From contig CAJBBC010000144.1 of assembly GCA_903951185.1 (NCBI GenBank), positions 1-8,079 of the forward strand: a DNA stretch of 8,079 nucleotides, given 5' to 3'. The DNA is from an uncultured Actinomycetes bacterium (GTDB lineage Bacteria > Actinomycetota > Actinomycetes > S36-B12 > UBA5976). The translations under genes were made by a program, and so were the position numbers. The notes under the pieces are model-generated. The model did not search any database. It worked only from the letters and a program-made list of their open reading frames with translations, and had not been told where the DNA came from. Shown here piece by piece: positions 1 through 7,414 of the stretch. Position 1 is the first letter of the stretch, and each line of letters begins with the position of its first letter.

Positions 1-1
1 A

Positions 2-682
2 AAAGCTGGCGCAGTATTCAAAACTGTCACTGAATCGGAAATGATCCAGACAACAGCTCAGGCGCTCGCCGACGGGATGGCTGTTGGTTGGCATCAAGGG
101 CGAATGGAATTTGGCCCGCGTGCACTAGGCGGCCGTTCAATTCTGGCTGATCCGCGTTCCCCCGAAGTTCAGCGCACATTAAATTTGAAAGTAAAATTCC
201 GAGAATCTTTCCGGCCATTTGCCCCAAGTGTGCTTAGCGAAAATGTCTCTGAATGGTTTGACATCGAAACCGAATCCCCTTACATGCTCTTGGTTGCTGA
301 CGTTGCAAAGAGTAAACAGATTCAAATGTCTACTGATCAAAACTCATTATTCGGAATTGATAAATTAAATGTGCCAAGATCTCAGATACCTGCAGTCACT
401 CACGTTGACTATTCAGCCCGTATTCAAACCGTGCATAACGAAACCAATCCTAAATACCATGCACTAATTAGCAGGTTTAACGAATTGACTGGGTGTCCAG
501 TTATCGTAAATACCAGCTTCAATGTTCGCGGCGAACCAATAGTTGAATCTCCAGCTGATGCATTTCGGTGTTTTATGGGCTCTGACCTAGACTTCTTATC
601 GGTCGGTAATGCCATCCTTTATAAGAAGGATCAGCCAGAGCACTTGAAGGGTGTTTACACAGATAAATATGAACTCGACTAA
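2..682 (+). CDS. O-carbamoyltransferase, NodU/CmcH family (5' partial, C-terminal part)
   Basis: The reading frame is open from position 2, so the gene starts left of the window; the ATG at 41 is internal. About 226 codons are visible of a family usually near 570-610 residues. Seen: the segment GRMEFGPRALGGRSI (nt ~98-142), then FRESFRPFAPSVL, then LNVPRSQIPAVTHVDYSAR and VIVNTSFNVRGEP near the end. These are hallmarks of the last part of the Kae1-like catalytic domain plus the C-terminal Carbam_trans_C domain. Known of the family: it transfers carbamoyl from carbamoyl phosphate, through a carbamoyl-adenylate, to a hydroxyl of a sugar or natural product. The acceptor cannot be read from sequence. 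The gene overlaps the next CDS by 14 bp, implying co-transcription and translational coupling. Linkage to an SGNH hydrolase suggests modification of a surface glycan or glycolipid (inference). Confidence 0.93.
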   Translation, partial: KAGAVFKTVTESEMIQTTAQALADGMAVGWHQGRMEFGPRALGGRSILADPRSPEVQRTLNLKVKFRESFRPFAPSVLSENVSEWFDIETESPYMLLVADVAKSKQIQMSTDQNSLFGIDKLNVPRSQIPAVTHVDYSARIQTVHNETNPKYHALISRFNELTGCPVIVNTSFNVRGEPIVESPADAFRCFMGSDLDFLSVGNAILYKKDQPEHLKGVYTDKYELD

Positions 683-1820
683 TAAAAGTAAGTCAAGTAT
701 TAAAAAGAAATTCTTGGCTGTTTTATTGCCGCTAGTAATTGTGTTTGGCGGACTTGAGATTGGCGCCCGAGTAATAAATTCTTTTTTAACCTCTGAAAAA
801 GCGGCAGCGCGTAATTTTATTTTCATACCTGGAAAAATAACCCCATCCGAATCTGGTGCATTACCTACAAAGCCAAATATTTCTGTTGACTGGGCCGCCT
901 CTGAATGGAGTGTCTCGGTAAATACAAACAGCTTTGGCTTAAGAGAATCGGTCGACACTGAACTCAAGGATGTTCAGGTTGCATTTTTTGGGGACTCCTT
1001 CTCTTTTGGCCAAGGTATCGAAGATGACGAACAGTATTCAGATTTTTTTGCAAAGAATTCAAACTTTGCACGTAATCAGGTAGTGAATTTTTCCTACATA
1101 AATGGATTTGAACCAGAACATTACGAATTTTATTTAAAGTCAAATCCTGCGCTAGCCCCAGAAGTTGCGGTCGTCGGGCTCTACTTGGGAAATGACCTTT
1201 ACTCAGATCCGAATGAAACATTTTACGATCCAAAAACTAATCAACTTGAATTTTTGGGTCGCTCAGTGAGCGCTACTGGGCAGCTTCTAAATGTTCCTAG
1301 CTCGCTACGTTGGCCATGGAGTTTTGGAAACTCTTGGAGCGAGTTTTCCAAGTTAACCGCGACTCTTATTTCAGTTTCAAAGTATCGGGAAAATCTCTAT
1401 AAACCTGGAATGAGCATCCCTAATTCACCAAACTCAGTTGAGCTCGAACGTGGTGAAACCGATTTACTAAAAAATCGGGCGATCACTTCGTTAACGCGCA
1501 TAAATACACTAATTAGTGAACGTGGTGGAAAATTAGTAGTTGTTGTAATCCCCCAGAGTTATTACTTTGGCACTTTTCCAAACCCCCATCTAAATGACGA
1601 ACTAAAGCCAATACAGGCTGATTTAATTGCGGGCCAGAACTTGCGTAAACAAACTCTGGAAACTTGCAAAGTAGTTGGATTGACCTGCCTAGATACTTCG
1701 CCTTGGCTAACTGCTGATGACTTCTTTTTGCAAGACGGACATTGGAATGCCAAAGGTCAAGAAGCTGTTGGAAAAAATTTGGCAAAGGAAATCGCTAACT
1801 TAGCAGTGCCTCAAAATTAG
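669..1820 (+). CDS. Membrane-anchored SGNH/GDSL hydrolase-like protein
   Basis: A 383-residue protein from the ATG at 669. A GTG at 651 would add six residues. Neither start has a well-placed Shine-Dalgarno, and I prefer ATG because it reduces overlap with the upstream gene to 14 bp. The N-terminus is Lys/Ser-rich, followed by one hydrophobic segment (about residues 15-34), which fits a signal anchor with the enzyme outside the membrane. SGNH signatures are visible in order: block I FFGDSFSFGQG with nucleophile Ser110; block III GLYLGND (Gly174, Asn175); and a C-terminal DGHWNAKG with Asp356 and His358. The Asp-x-His-Trp-Asn spacing resembles the AlgX/AlgJ type of SGNH protein rather than DxxH lipases. 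Such proteins act as O-acetyltransferases or esterases on polysaccharides. The substrate is unknown, but the overlapping carbamoyltransferase gene supports a role in envelope glycan decoration. Confidence 0.85.
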   Translation: MNSTNKSKSSIKKKFLAVLLPLVIVFGGLEIGARVINSFLTSEKAAARNFIFIPGKITPSESGALPTKPNISVDWAASEWSVSVNTNSFGLRESVDTELKDVQVAFFGDSFSFGQGIEDDEQYSDFFAKNSNFARNQVVNFSYINGFEPEHYEFYLKSNPALAPEVAVVGLYLGNDLYSDPNETFYDPKTNQLEFLGRSVSATGQLLNVPSSLRWPWSFGNSWSEFSKLTATLISVSKYRENLYKPGMSIPNSPNSVELERGETDLLKNRAITSLTRINTLISERGGKLVVVVIPQSYYFGTFPNPHLNDELKPIQADLIAGQNLRKQTLETCKVVGLTCLDTSPWLTADDFFLQDGHWNAKGQEAVGKNLAKEIANLAVPQN

Positions 1821-1835
1821 GATCGCTAATTAACC

Positions 1836-2783
1836 ATGAAAAAAGTTATTGTGATCGGTGCTGGGCATGGTGGCTTAGCAGCTGCTGCTCGACTAAAAGT
1901 TAAAGGCTTTGAGGTAACGGTCTTTGAAGAGTCAAGTGCGGTAGTCACAATTGATCAGGATCTAACTTTATTAGCTGCCTATCGAGATTTATTTTTAAAA
2001 ACTGGAACTGAGTTAGACGAAATAGTTGAGCTTACTGAAGTTCCGACGGCACTTAATCTGAAACTTTCCAGCGGACAAACACTTCAAATTCCAGGTAGCG
2101 GTATCGGGCGGACTATCGCTGAAATCGAAATGAAATTAGGAAAAGAGAGTGCTAAACAATGGCAGGAATACTTGCTCGAGTTAAGCAATCTTTGGCAGAA
2201 ATCCCGAAGTCTGCTACTTGATAAACCACAAGTTACTTTTAGTGAAGTACTAAAGGCGTTTGGTATTCGCAGCTGGTTAAAGTGCGTTAGCTATCGACGA
2301 TTAACTAAACGTAATCTAAAGGATCCGGCATTAATTGAATTAGCCGATAAATACAGACAGCAAACTGCAGCCGCTAAAGATTCAGATAATGGACTTATTG
2401 CACTGAATAGCTACCTTCAATCAGTATTCGGGGTTTACCAAGTAACTGGCGGACTAATTGAGTTAAGCCAGGCGCTATTTGAAAGATGTAAAAAACTAGG
2501 CGTGGATTTTGAGTTCAATACTTTCGTTGCACCAGTGACTATTGGAAACGAACTAATCGGTGTGGAGAATTCATCTGGTGAATTGATCTCGGCACACTAT
2601 GTAATCGTGAACGATTTGAAACCTGAAACTATCAAGATTAATTGGCGCAATATGCCAACGCTATTGACCGCAAGCAGCGGTTTATTTCGCATCCCGGAAC
2701 ATTCATGGCTTGGAATTGGGCCGGCTCAAGCAGTTTTGAATGCCGAATTTATCGCCGAAAAAATCGGGTCTGCAAATTCTTAA
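1836..2783 (+). CDS. Short CrtI-like (phytoene desaturase/amine oxidase superfamily) protein, function unclear
   Basis: A 315-residue protein, against roughly 490-510 for ordinary CrtI. The N-terminus has a clear dinucleotide-binding fold, VIVIGAGHGGLAAAARL (Gly8, Gly10, Gly13), ending with Glu31-Glu32 after strand 2. The following family motif (GGRAG plus the F-DTGP segment) is missing; the chain passes straight into a LLAAYRDLF stretch like the one normally found after it. Residues ~200-260 (YQVTGGLIELSQAL, GVDFEFNT, AHYVIVNDLKPE) match the second part of the FAD domain. The end, HSWLGIGPAQAVLNAEFIAEKIG, resembles the CrtI C-terminal signature with the typical HPG altered. About 180 residues of substrate-domain sequence between these two parts are absent. 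The frame is intact and codon use resembles its neighbours. It starts 15 bp after the SGNH gene and ends 21 bp before crtE. An AGGA at 1819-1822 is a distant ribosome site. Catalytic activity is doubtful. Confidence 0.75.
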   Translation: MKKVIVIGAGHGGLAAAARLKVKGFEVTVFEESSAVVTIDQDLTLLAAYRDLFLKTGTELDEIVELTEVPTALNLKLSSGQTLQIPGSGIGRTIAEIEMKLGKESAKQWQEYLLELSNLWQKSRSLLLDKPQVTFSEVLKAFGIRSWLKCVSYRRLTKRNLKDPALIELADKYRQQTAAAKDSDNGLIALNSYLQSVFGVYQVTGGLIELSQALFERCKKLGVDFEFNTFVAPVTIGNELIGVENSSGELISAHYVIVNDLKPETIKINWRNMPTLLTASSGLFRIPEHSWLGIGPAQAVLNAEFIAEKIGSANS

Positions 2784-2792
2784 CTAAACCAA

Positions 2793-2804
2793 TACGCTTA
2801 TGGG
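2793..2804 (+). promoter_or_regulatory. Putative leaderless promoter of crtE (-10 TACGCT)
   Basis: A TANNNT hexamer, TACGCT at 2793-2798, is followed by 6 nt and then the GTG at 2805, so transcription would start at or beside the first base of the start codon. There is no purine-rich ribosome site before the GTG. The -35 region is weak: CTGCAA at 2770-2775 matches TTGACA at 3 of 6. The same geometry recurs upstream of the mannosyltransferase gene and crtB. Leaderless transcripts are common in actinobacteria; that this is one is inferred. Confidence 0.5.
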
Positions 2805-3863
2805 GTGAGTAACCCACTTGATACAAATCAACTACGCATTCGAGTTCAGCAAACTCTCACCGAATTTATTGCTGAGCATCGCGAAATTATGGTTGATATT
2901 TCAGTTGATACTTTGCCGCTAGTCCAATCACTTGAGGATCTTGTATCTGGTGGAAAACGGCTTCGCCCGGCTTTTGCATACTGGGGTTATTTAGCCAGCG
3001 GTGGGCAAGATAGCGAAGCAATTCTGCGTGCTTGTGCTGCACTTGAATTCCTTCAAGCCTGTGCACTGATTCACGACGATGTTATGGACAACAGCGACAC
3101 CAGGCGCGGTGCACCTGCAGTTCATAAACAGTTTGAAGCAATCCACAGTGACAGTAATTGGTTAAGCGACGGTCCGAGGTTTGGTGCCGGAGCAGCAATT
3201 CTTATCGGCGACTTAGCACTCTCCTGGGCTGATGAACTTATTTTCACAAGTGGTTTAACTAGTGATGAACTAGTGCGGGCCAATGAGATTTATCATGTGA
3301 TGCGCACCGAGTTAATGGCTGGACAGTATTTGGATCTACTCGAGCAAGTTCGTGGCGAAATTTCGGTTGAACGTAGCTCAACTGTAATTCGATTCAAGAG
3401 CGCGAAGTACACCATTGAACGGCCACTACTAATGGGCGCTGCAATTGCTAATGCACCTCAATCAACTTTAAACGCGCTTTCAAGTTATGGGCTAGCTCTT
3501 GGTGAAGCATTCCAACTGCGCGACGATTTACTGGGTGTATTTGGTGACACCCAAACTACTGGCAAACCAAGCGGTGACGATTTGCGAGAAGGTAAACAAA
3601 CTATGTTGATTGCCAAGGCTCGAGAACTTGCTAGCGCGCAGCAGATTGCCTTGATCGATTCGAAACTGGGAAATCCAAATTTGACTGAACATGAAGTCTC
3701 ACAAATACAGGAAGTCTTAATTAACTGTGGAGCGCAGCAGGAAATTGAATCAAGAATTTCAAGTCAGTTAGAAATAGCGTTAAATTCACTTAGTGATTTG
3801 TCACCGGAAGCAAAACATGCGTTAACTGAATTAGCTGTAATGGCTACGAAGCGAGAGAAATAA
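2805..3863 (+). CDS. crtE: Geranylgeranyl diphosphate synthase (polyprenyl synthetase, IdsA/CrtE type)
   Basis: A 352-residue soluble trans-prenyltransferase that condenses isopentenyl diphosphate with allylic diphosphates, probably to GGPP for carotenoids. The first aspartate-rich motif is HDDVMDNSDTRRG (Asp91, Asp92, Asp95), preceded by the substrate-binding GGKRLRP (49-55). The second is FQLRDDLLGVFGD (Asp240, Asp241), followed by the GKPSGDDLREGK loop typical of actinobacterial IdsA/GrcC enzymes. Residues four and five before the first motif are Ala87 and Cys86. These are small, which is compatible with a C20 or longer product, but chain length cannot be fixed from this. The GTG start is chosen because it begins the homologous sequence and lies exactly 6 nt after a TACGCT box; no Shine-Dalgarno is present. 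Its stop abuts the crtI ATG. The alternative role is synthesis of longer prenyl chains for quinones or lipid carriers. Confidence 0.92.
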   Translation: MSNPLDTNQLRIRVQQTLTEFIAEHREIMVDISVDTLPLVQSLEDLVSGGKRLRPAFAYWGYLASGGQDSEAILRACAALEFLQACALIHDDVMDNSDTRRGAPAVHKQFEAIHSDSNWLSDGPRFGAGAAILIGDLALSWADELIFTSGLTSDELVRANEIYHVMRTELMAGQYLDLLEQVRGEISVERSSTVIRFKSAKYTIERPLLMGAAIANAPQSTLNALSSYGLALGEAFQLRDDLLGVFGDTQTTGKPSGDDLREGKQTMLIAKARELASAQQIALIDSKLGNPNLTEHEVSQIQEVLINCGAQQEIESRISSQLEIALNSLSDLSPEAKHALTELAVMATKREK

Positions 3864-5399
3864 ATGGTCAGATTAAAAGATTGGGTACCCGGCACTACTC
3901 AGCGAACTGTTACTGGGCCAACTGAAAACATTGTGATTGTCGGTGCTGGATTAGCAGGTCTCTCAGCAGCGATGCGACTTGCCGGCGCTGGTCGTAAAGT
4001 CACCGTAGTTGAACGTGAATCAATCCCTGGTGGTCGAGCTGGTCGAGTTAGTGACGGCGGATATGAATTTGATACCGGACCTACTGTTCTGACAATGCCT
4101 GATTTGATTGCTGATGCATTTGATTGCCTTGGTGAAAACATGTCTGATTGGTTAACTCTTGAACCAGTCAAGCCGCTTTACCGAACATTCTTTGCCGATG
4201 GCAGCCAACTGGATGTACATAGCGACACCGAGCAAATGGCTGCTGAACTTGAAAAAGTAATTGGGCCTGGCGAAGCCGCTGGATATCGAAAATATGTCGA
4301 CTTTGTTTCAGATCTTTATAAATATGAAATGCGAAATTTCATAGATCGAAATATCGATAGTCCGGTTGACTTGATTTCTAAGGATTTAGTCAAGCTAATA
4401 AGTATCGGTGGCTTTAGAAAACTCGCACCAAAAGTAGAGCAATATCTAAAAGATGATCGAACTCAGCGAGTTTATTCATTCCAGGCTATGTATGCCGGAT
4501 TGTCACCATACGATGCCCTGGCAATCTACGCCGTGATCGCTTATATGGATTCAGTTGCAGGCGTGTTTTTCCCTAAAGGTGGAATGCATGCAGTTCCAAG
4601 TGCAATGGCAGCCGCAGCTGCCAAACATGGAGTGGAATTTAAATACAGCACCACTGTCACAAAAGTACGCACTAAAAACAATCGAGCTTTAGGTGTTGAA
4701 ACAGCAGCGGGTGAATTCATTCCAGCTGACGTTGTAGTTCTAAACCCAGATTTACCAGTTGCACATAAGGATTTACTAGACCAAGAGCCATGGACCGTGA
4801 AACGGCTTAAGTACTCCCCATCTTGTTACTTAATGCTTGCCGGCTCCAGTAAAAAATACGATCACATTGCACATCACAATATTCACTTTGGTAAAAGTTG
4901 GTCTGGCGTTTTTGATGAATTAATTGATCAGCGCGTAGTCATGACTGATCCAAGTATTTTGGTAACAAACCCGTCCAGAAGTGACCGCGATTTGGCTCCT
5001 GCTGGCAAAGAGGTTTACTACGTACTTTTCCCAACCCCTAACCTTGATGCTGACATCGATTGGAAGAACTTTGAACCAAAATATCGTGACGAAGTTTATA
5101 AAGTGTTGGAAGAACGTGGTTACACAGATTTTTCTAATTCTGTAGAAAAATTACACATTACAACGCCACAGGACTGGGCTGATCAGGGAATGGAGCGCGG
5201 AGCTCCATTTGCTGCCGCACACACTTTTTTCCAAACAGGTCCTTTCCGTCCCAAGAACACTTGGGGCGAAAATGTGGTTTTCACTGGATCAGGCACTCAG
5301 CCAGGAGTAGGTGTTCCGATGGTGCTTATCTCAGGTCGACTTGCTGCTGAACGGATAACCGGCAAAGACACTAAATATCGCTCGCGTGCCATTCGTTAA
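3864..5399 (+). CDS. crtI: Phytoene desaturase (CrtI type)
   Basis: A full-length 511-residue FAD-dependent desaturase that introduces double bonds into phytoene, giving lycopene or an intermediate; the number of steps cannot be read from sequence. Visible parts in order: a short N-terminal extension; the dinucleotide-binding strand-turn-helix IVIVGAGLAGLSAAMRLA (Gly27, Gly29, Gly32) with acidic Glu50; GGRAGRV (56-62) and the FDTGPTVLTMP stretch (69-79); the FPKGGMHAVPSAMA segment in the middle; and the carotenoid-dehydrogenase signature GSGTQPGVGVPMVLISGR (475-492) near the C-terminus. The usual HPG of that signature is QPG here. The start codon directly follows the crtE stop (TAAATG), so translational coupling is likely; only a weak GAGAGA precedes it. 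The neighbours crtE and crtB supply substrate. In contrast to the gene at 1836-2783, all family motifs are present. Confidence 0.95.
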   Translation: MVRLKDWVPGTTQRTVTGPTENIVIVGAGLAGLSAAMRLAGAGRKVTVVERESIPGGRAGRVSDGGYEFDTGPTVLTMPDLIADAFDCLGENMSDWLTLEPVKPLYRTFFADGSQLDVHSDTEQMAAELEKVIGPGEAAGYRKYVDFVSDLYKYEMRNFIDRNIDSPVDLISKDLVKLISIGGFRKLAPKVEQYLKDDRTQRVYSFQAMYAGLSPYDALAIYAVIAYMDSVAGVFFPKGGMHAVPSAMAAAAAKHGVEFKYSTTVTKVRTKNNRALGVETAAGEFIPADVVVLNPDLPVAHKDLLDQEPWTVKRLKYSPSCYLMLAGSSKKYDHIAHHNIHFGKSWSGVFDELIDQRVVMTDPSILVTNPSRSDRDLAPAGKEVYYVLFPTPNLDADIDWKNFEPKYRDEVYKVLEERGYTDFSNSVEKLHITTPQDWADQGMERGAPFAAAHTFFQTGPFRPKNTWGENVVFTGSGTQPGVGVPMVLISGRLAAERITGKDTKYRSRAIR

Positions 5400-5409
5400 T
5401 TAAATTAAG

Positions 5410-5421
5410 TACCCTAGGTGA
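5410..5421 (+). promoter_or_regulatory. Putative leaderless promoter of the mptB-like gene (-10 TACCCT)
   Basis: TACCCT at 5410-5415 lies 6 nt before the ATG at 5422. A -35-like GTGCCA (5386-5391, 4 of 6 with TTGACA) sits 18 bp upstream, inside the crtI 3' end. The AGGTGA between the -10 box and the ATG touches the start codon and is too close to act as a normal Shine-Dalgarno. This would give the mannosyltransferase transcription independent of crtE-crtI, although read-through across the 22-bp gap is also likely. Confidence 0.5.
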
Positions 5422-6948
5422 ATGGCCACTAAATACTTTAGAAGTATTCCAATAGTTGCCATATATGTTTGGCCAGGATTTTTTGGTTCGATATTCCTCG
5501 CAATTGGTTCGCTAGGTGTCGGTTGGTTTCCCATTTCAGCCAGAGCCCTCGACTGGGTAATAGTGGATTATTTACAAACTGAATCGCTAGGGCAATCAAT
5601 CTCGAGGGCGTTCGTTGTAGTCGGCGCAGCTTTGATTTTGCAAGCTTGGCTAATTGTTGGAATGGATGCGCTGCACAATAAAATTTCAGATTTAAAGGTT
5701 TTATATGTTGCACTTTTTGCTTGGTGCTTACCCCTGGTCTTCACTCCGCCGCTTTTTAGCAGAGATGTCTTTAGTTATTACATGCAAGGAAAGTTACAAC
5801 TCGCTGGGCATAATCCGTATGAGAATGGTGTCGCATTAGTTCCTGGTTGGTTTAAATCTGGTGTTGATCCACTTTGGGGTGAAGCACCAACGCCGTACGG
5901 ACCAGCTTTTTTGTTAATCGAAAAATTTGTCGCACAAATTAGTGGAACATCTTCCTTGACTGGTGCCCTCTGGTTCAGATTTTTTGCAATAGTTGGAGTT
6001 GCTGCTTTAGCGGTTGCAATCCCATTTCTGGCCAGACAACATGGCGTAAGTGATGTGTCTGCGCTTTGGCTAGGTGCGATGAATCCACTTGTGATTATGC
6101 ACTTTGTCGCTGGTGCACATAATGATGCGTTAATGGCGGCTTTAGTTGTTGTGTCCTTGGTGTTTGGGTTGAAACACAATTGGTTTATGGCTGCAGTCTT
6201 AGCCACACTGGCACTTGGAATTAAACCTGTTGCCATAGTTATCTTACCGTTCTTGGCTTACATTTCAGCGCAGTCAAATTGGGCAAGTCGAATTAATCAA
6301 GGTTTGAAAATAGGATTTGTTAGCGCAACGACTTTATTTACAATGTCCCTTATTGCTGGCGTCGGGCCGCTCGGATGGCTAGCTGCTTTGGGCACACCCG
6401 GAACAGTTAAAAGTTGGCTATCCCCATTCACTGCACTCGGCATGATGTTTGGAAACTTTATGGAATTACTTGGATTTGGTAATCGAATAGATTTTTATGT
6501 CAGCATAACTAGAGCAATTGGATCAATTGTCTTGGCAGTTGTAGTCATGTATCTAATTCTCAAACCTGAAGGTCGAAGCGCAACCCGAGGAGCTGCATTC
6601 TCATTTAGTGCGCTGGTAATTTTTGGACCTGTGATTCAACCTTGGTATTTACTCTGGGCAATCCCTTTAATTGCTGCCTCGGGCCTGTCCCATAAGTACG
6701 TTCGAGTGGTTGTGATTGTGATTGCTGCATTCACTATTCATGGAATTGCCAATTCAAGTGCAACAACTGACACTTTCTTAGATTTAAGTGATGGTGTTGC
6801 AATCATTTTGGCTGCAGCCATACTCGGATTTGCTGCATTAGCTTCTCCGCATGAACGACAACTAATTATTGGCGATAAAGCCGAGCGCGGAATTAAGCCA
6901 GAGATGCCAGAGCAGAATCTGCTTTATCAGCAAATGGTTATCCGCTAA
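5422..6948 (+). CDS. mptB: GT-C family polyprenol-phosphomannose-dependent mannosyltransferase, MptB-like
   Basis: A 508-residue polytopic membrane protein with about 12-13 hydrophobic segments spread over nearly its whole length. The first large loop carries LFSRDVFSYYMQGKL (Arg114-Asp115), the modified acidic motif of GT-C enzymes, followed by HNPYENG (130-136) and PTPYGPAFL (157-164). Further landmarks are GAMNPLVIMHFVAGAHND (218-235), LGIKPVA (265-271) and IQPWYLLW (405-412). This order is that of actinobacterial MptB/MptA proteins, which take mannose from polyprenyl-phosphomannose to build alpha-1,6-mannan cores of lipomannan-type glycolipids. The exact acceptor and even the sugar are not proven here. 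It sits between crtI and crtB. In Mycobacterium tuberculosis the related mptA (Rv2174c) also adjoins a prenyl synthase gene, idsA2 (Rv2173), so the linkage has precedent. It ends with a cytosolic-looking charged tail. The stop codon overlaps the converging barstar-like gene. Confidence 0.8.
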   Translation: MATKYFRSIPIVAIYVWPGFFGSIFLAIGSLGVGWFPISARALDWVIVDYLQTESLGQSISRAFVVVGAALILQAWLIVGMDALHNKISDLKVLYVALFAWCLPLVFTPPLFSRDVFSYYMQGKLQLAGHNPYENGVALVPGWFKSGVDPLWGEAPTPYGPAFLLIEKFVAQISGTSSLTGALWFRFFAIVGVAALAVAIPFLARQHGVSDVSALWLGAMNPLVIMHFVAGAHNDALMAALVVVSLVFGLKHNWFMAAVLATLALGIKPVAIVILPFLAYISAQSNWASRINQGLKIGFVSATTLFTMSLIAGVGPLGWLAALGTPGTVKSWLSPFTALGMMFGNFMELLGFGNRIDFYVSITRAIGSIVLAVVVMYLILKPEGRSATRGAAFSFSALVIFGPVIQPWYLLWAIPLIAASGLSHKYVRVVVIVIAAFTIHGIANSSATTDTFLDLSDGVAIILAAAILGFAALASPHERQLIIGDKAERGIKPEMPEQNLLYQQMVIR

Positions 6949-7379
6949 CCAGCTGCCAGTTCATTTAGGTTTTGAAATTTTCCTGCCTTGTCGACTACAA
7001 GAACTACTCCGGGCCAACTTTCACAAGCGCTTTCGAAGATTTCTATAACACCTGCGGCATCATCGGGATTTGTTTTTGCAAAATCTTGCCAACCAGACCA
7101 AGCGATAAAAATGCCAGACTGAGTAGGAACTAGTGTTTTTAACTGAGACTCAAAATTAGTTAAACTTAACTTTTCAAATTTAAGTTGGTTACTGAATAAA
7201 TCGAAAGTTTGCTCAAGAGTTACAGCGCCAGAAGTTTCAAGGAAATAACCAGCAAATCCGGATGCACTTATCTCAGTTGCCACAATCTGAGTGGAAAGAT
7301 CAACTTTCCAGCGAACAACGCCAGATAGGTGGCCTGATTTAAGTAAAGCGGCCATTAATCCTGGGCTTGGACTTACCAA
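6945..7379 (-). CDS. Divergent barstar-family protein
   Basis: A 144-residue protein from a TTG start. An in-frame stop lies just upstream, and GAAAGG sits 8 nt before the TTG. An internal ATG eight codons later is the alternative. Seen: the N-terminal LLKSGHLSGVVRWKVD (12-27) resembles the extension of actinobacterial barstar-like proteins (LL-G-PPGVYRW). Then come a GFAGYFLE strand (41-48), helix LEQTFDLFSNQL (55-66), helix LTNFESQLKTL (73-83), the strongly barstar-like IFIAWSGWQDFAKTNPDDA (90-108), helix GVIEIFESACESW, and final strand GVVLVVD. This order is that of barstar, the tight inhibitor of barnase-type RNases. The usual FP-FG-N-W-DAL segment before helix 2 is largely replaced, with only Asn75 and a Leu recognisable. 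No barnase-like gene is in the window. It is the only minus-strand gene, divergent from crtB and convergent with the mptB-like gene. Confidence 0.7.
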   Translation of the reverse strand: MVSPSPGLMAALLKSGHLSGVVRWKVDLSTQIVATEISASGFAGYFLETSGAVTLEQTFDLFSNQLKFEKLSLTNFESQLKTLVPTQSGIFIAWSGWQDFAKTNPDDAAGVIEIFESACESWPGVVLVVDKAGKFQNLNELAAG

Positions 7380-7387
7380 CGGGTGTA

Positions 7388-7393
7388 CCTTTC
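7388..7393 (-). promoter_or_regulatory. Ribosome binding site supporting the TTG start of the barstar-like gene
   Basis: On the minus strand GAAAGG lies 8 nt upstream of the TTG at 7379-7377. It is one of the few recognisable Shine-Dalgarno sequences in the window and is what decides for TTG over the internal ATG at 7355. Confidence 0.5.
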
Positions 7394-7414
7394 AATATTT
7401 CTACTCTGTTGCAT

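Noticed and set aside
596..967. Minus-strand ORF of 123 codons across the carbamoyltransferase/SGNH junction
   Set aside because: Antisense to two supported genes; its apparent hydrophobic stretch is the complement of the SGNH signal-anchor region.
1818..1823. TAGGAT box before the short CrtI-like gene as a promoter
   Set aside because: Fits TANNNT but lies 12 nt before the ATG, not 6, and also contains the upstream stop and an AGGA; too ambiguous to call.
2800..2802. ATG just upstream of the crtE GTG as an alternative start
   Set aside because: It is out of frame with the prenyl synthase reading frame.
3522..3536. DDLLG instead of DDxxD at the second aspartate-rich motif of crtE
   Set aside because: As I know the family, this Gly is common in actinobacterial IdsA/GrcC-type synthases, so it is not a sign of lost activity.
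5396..5418. AT-rich palindromes TTAATTAA and CCTAGG between crtI and the mptB-like gene, considered as a terminator
   Set aside because: Stems are too short, with no loop or U-tract; the second overlaps the proposed promoter instead.
5778..6236. Minus-strand ORF of 152 codons inside the mptB-like gene
   Set aside because: It lies wholly within a well-supported membrane-protein gene, its Ala/Thr/Pro-rich composition is what antisense of hydrophobic codons gives, and it matches no fold or motif I recognise.
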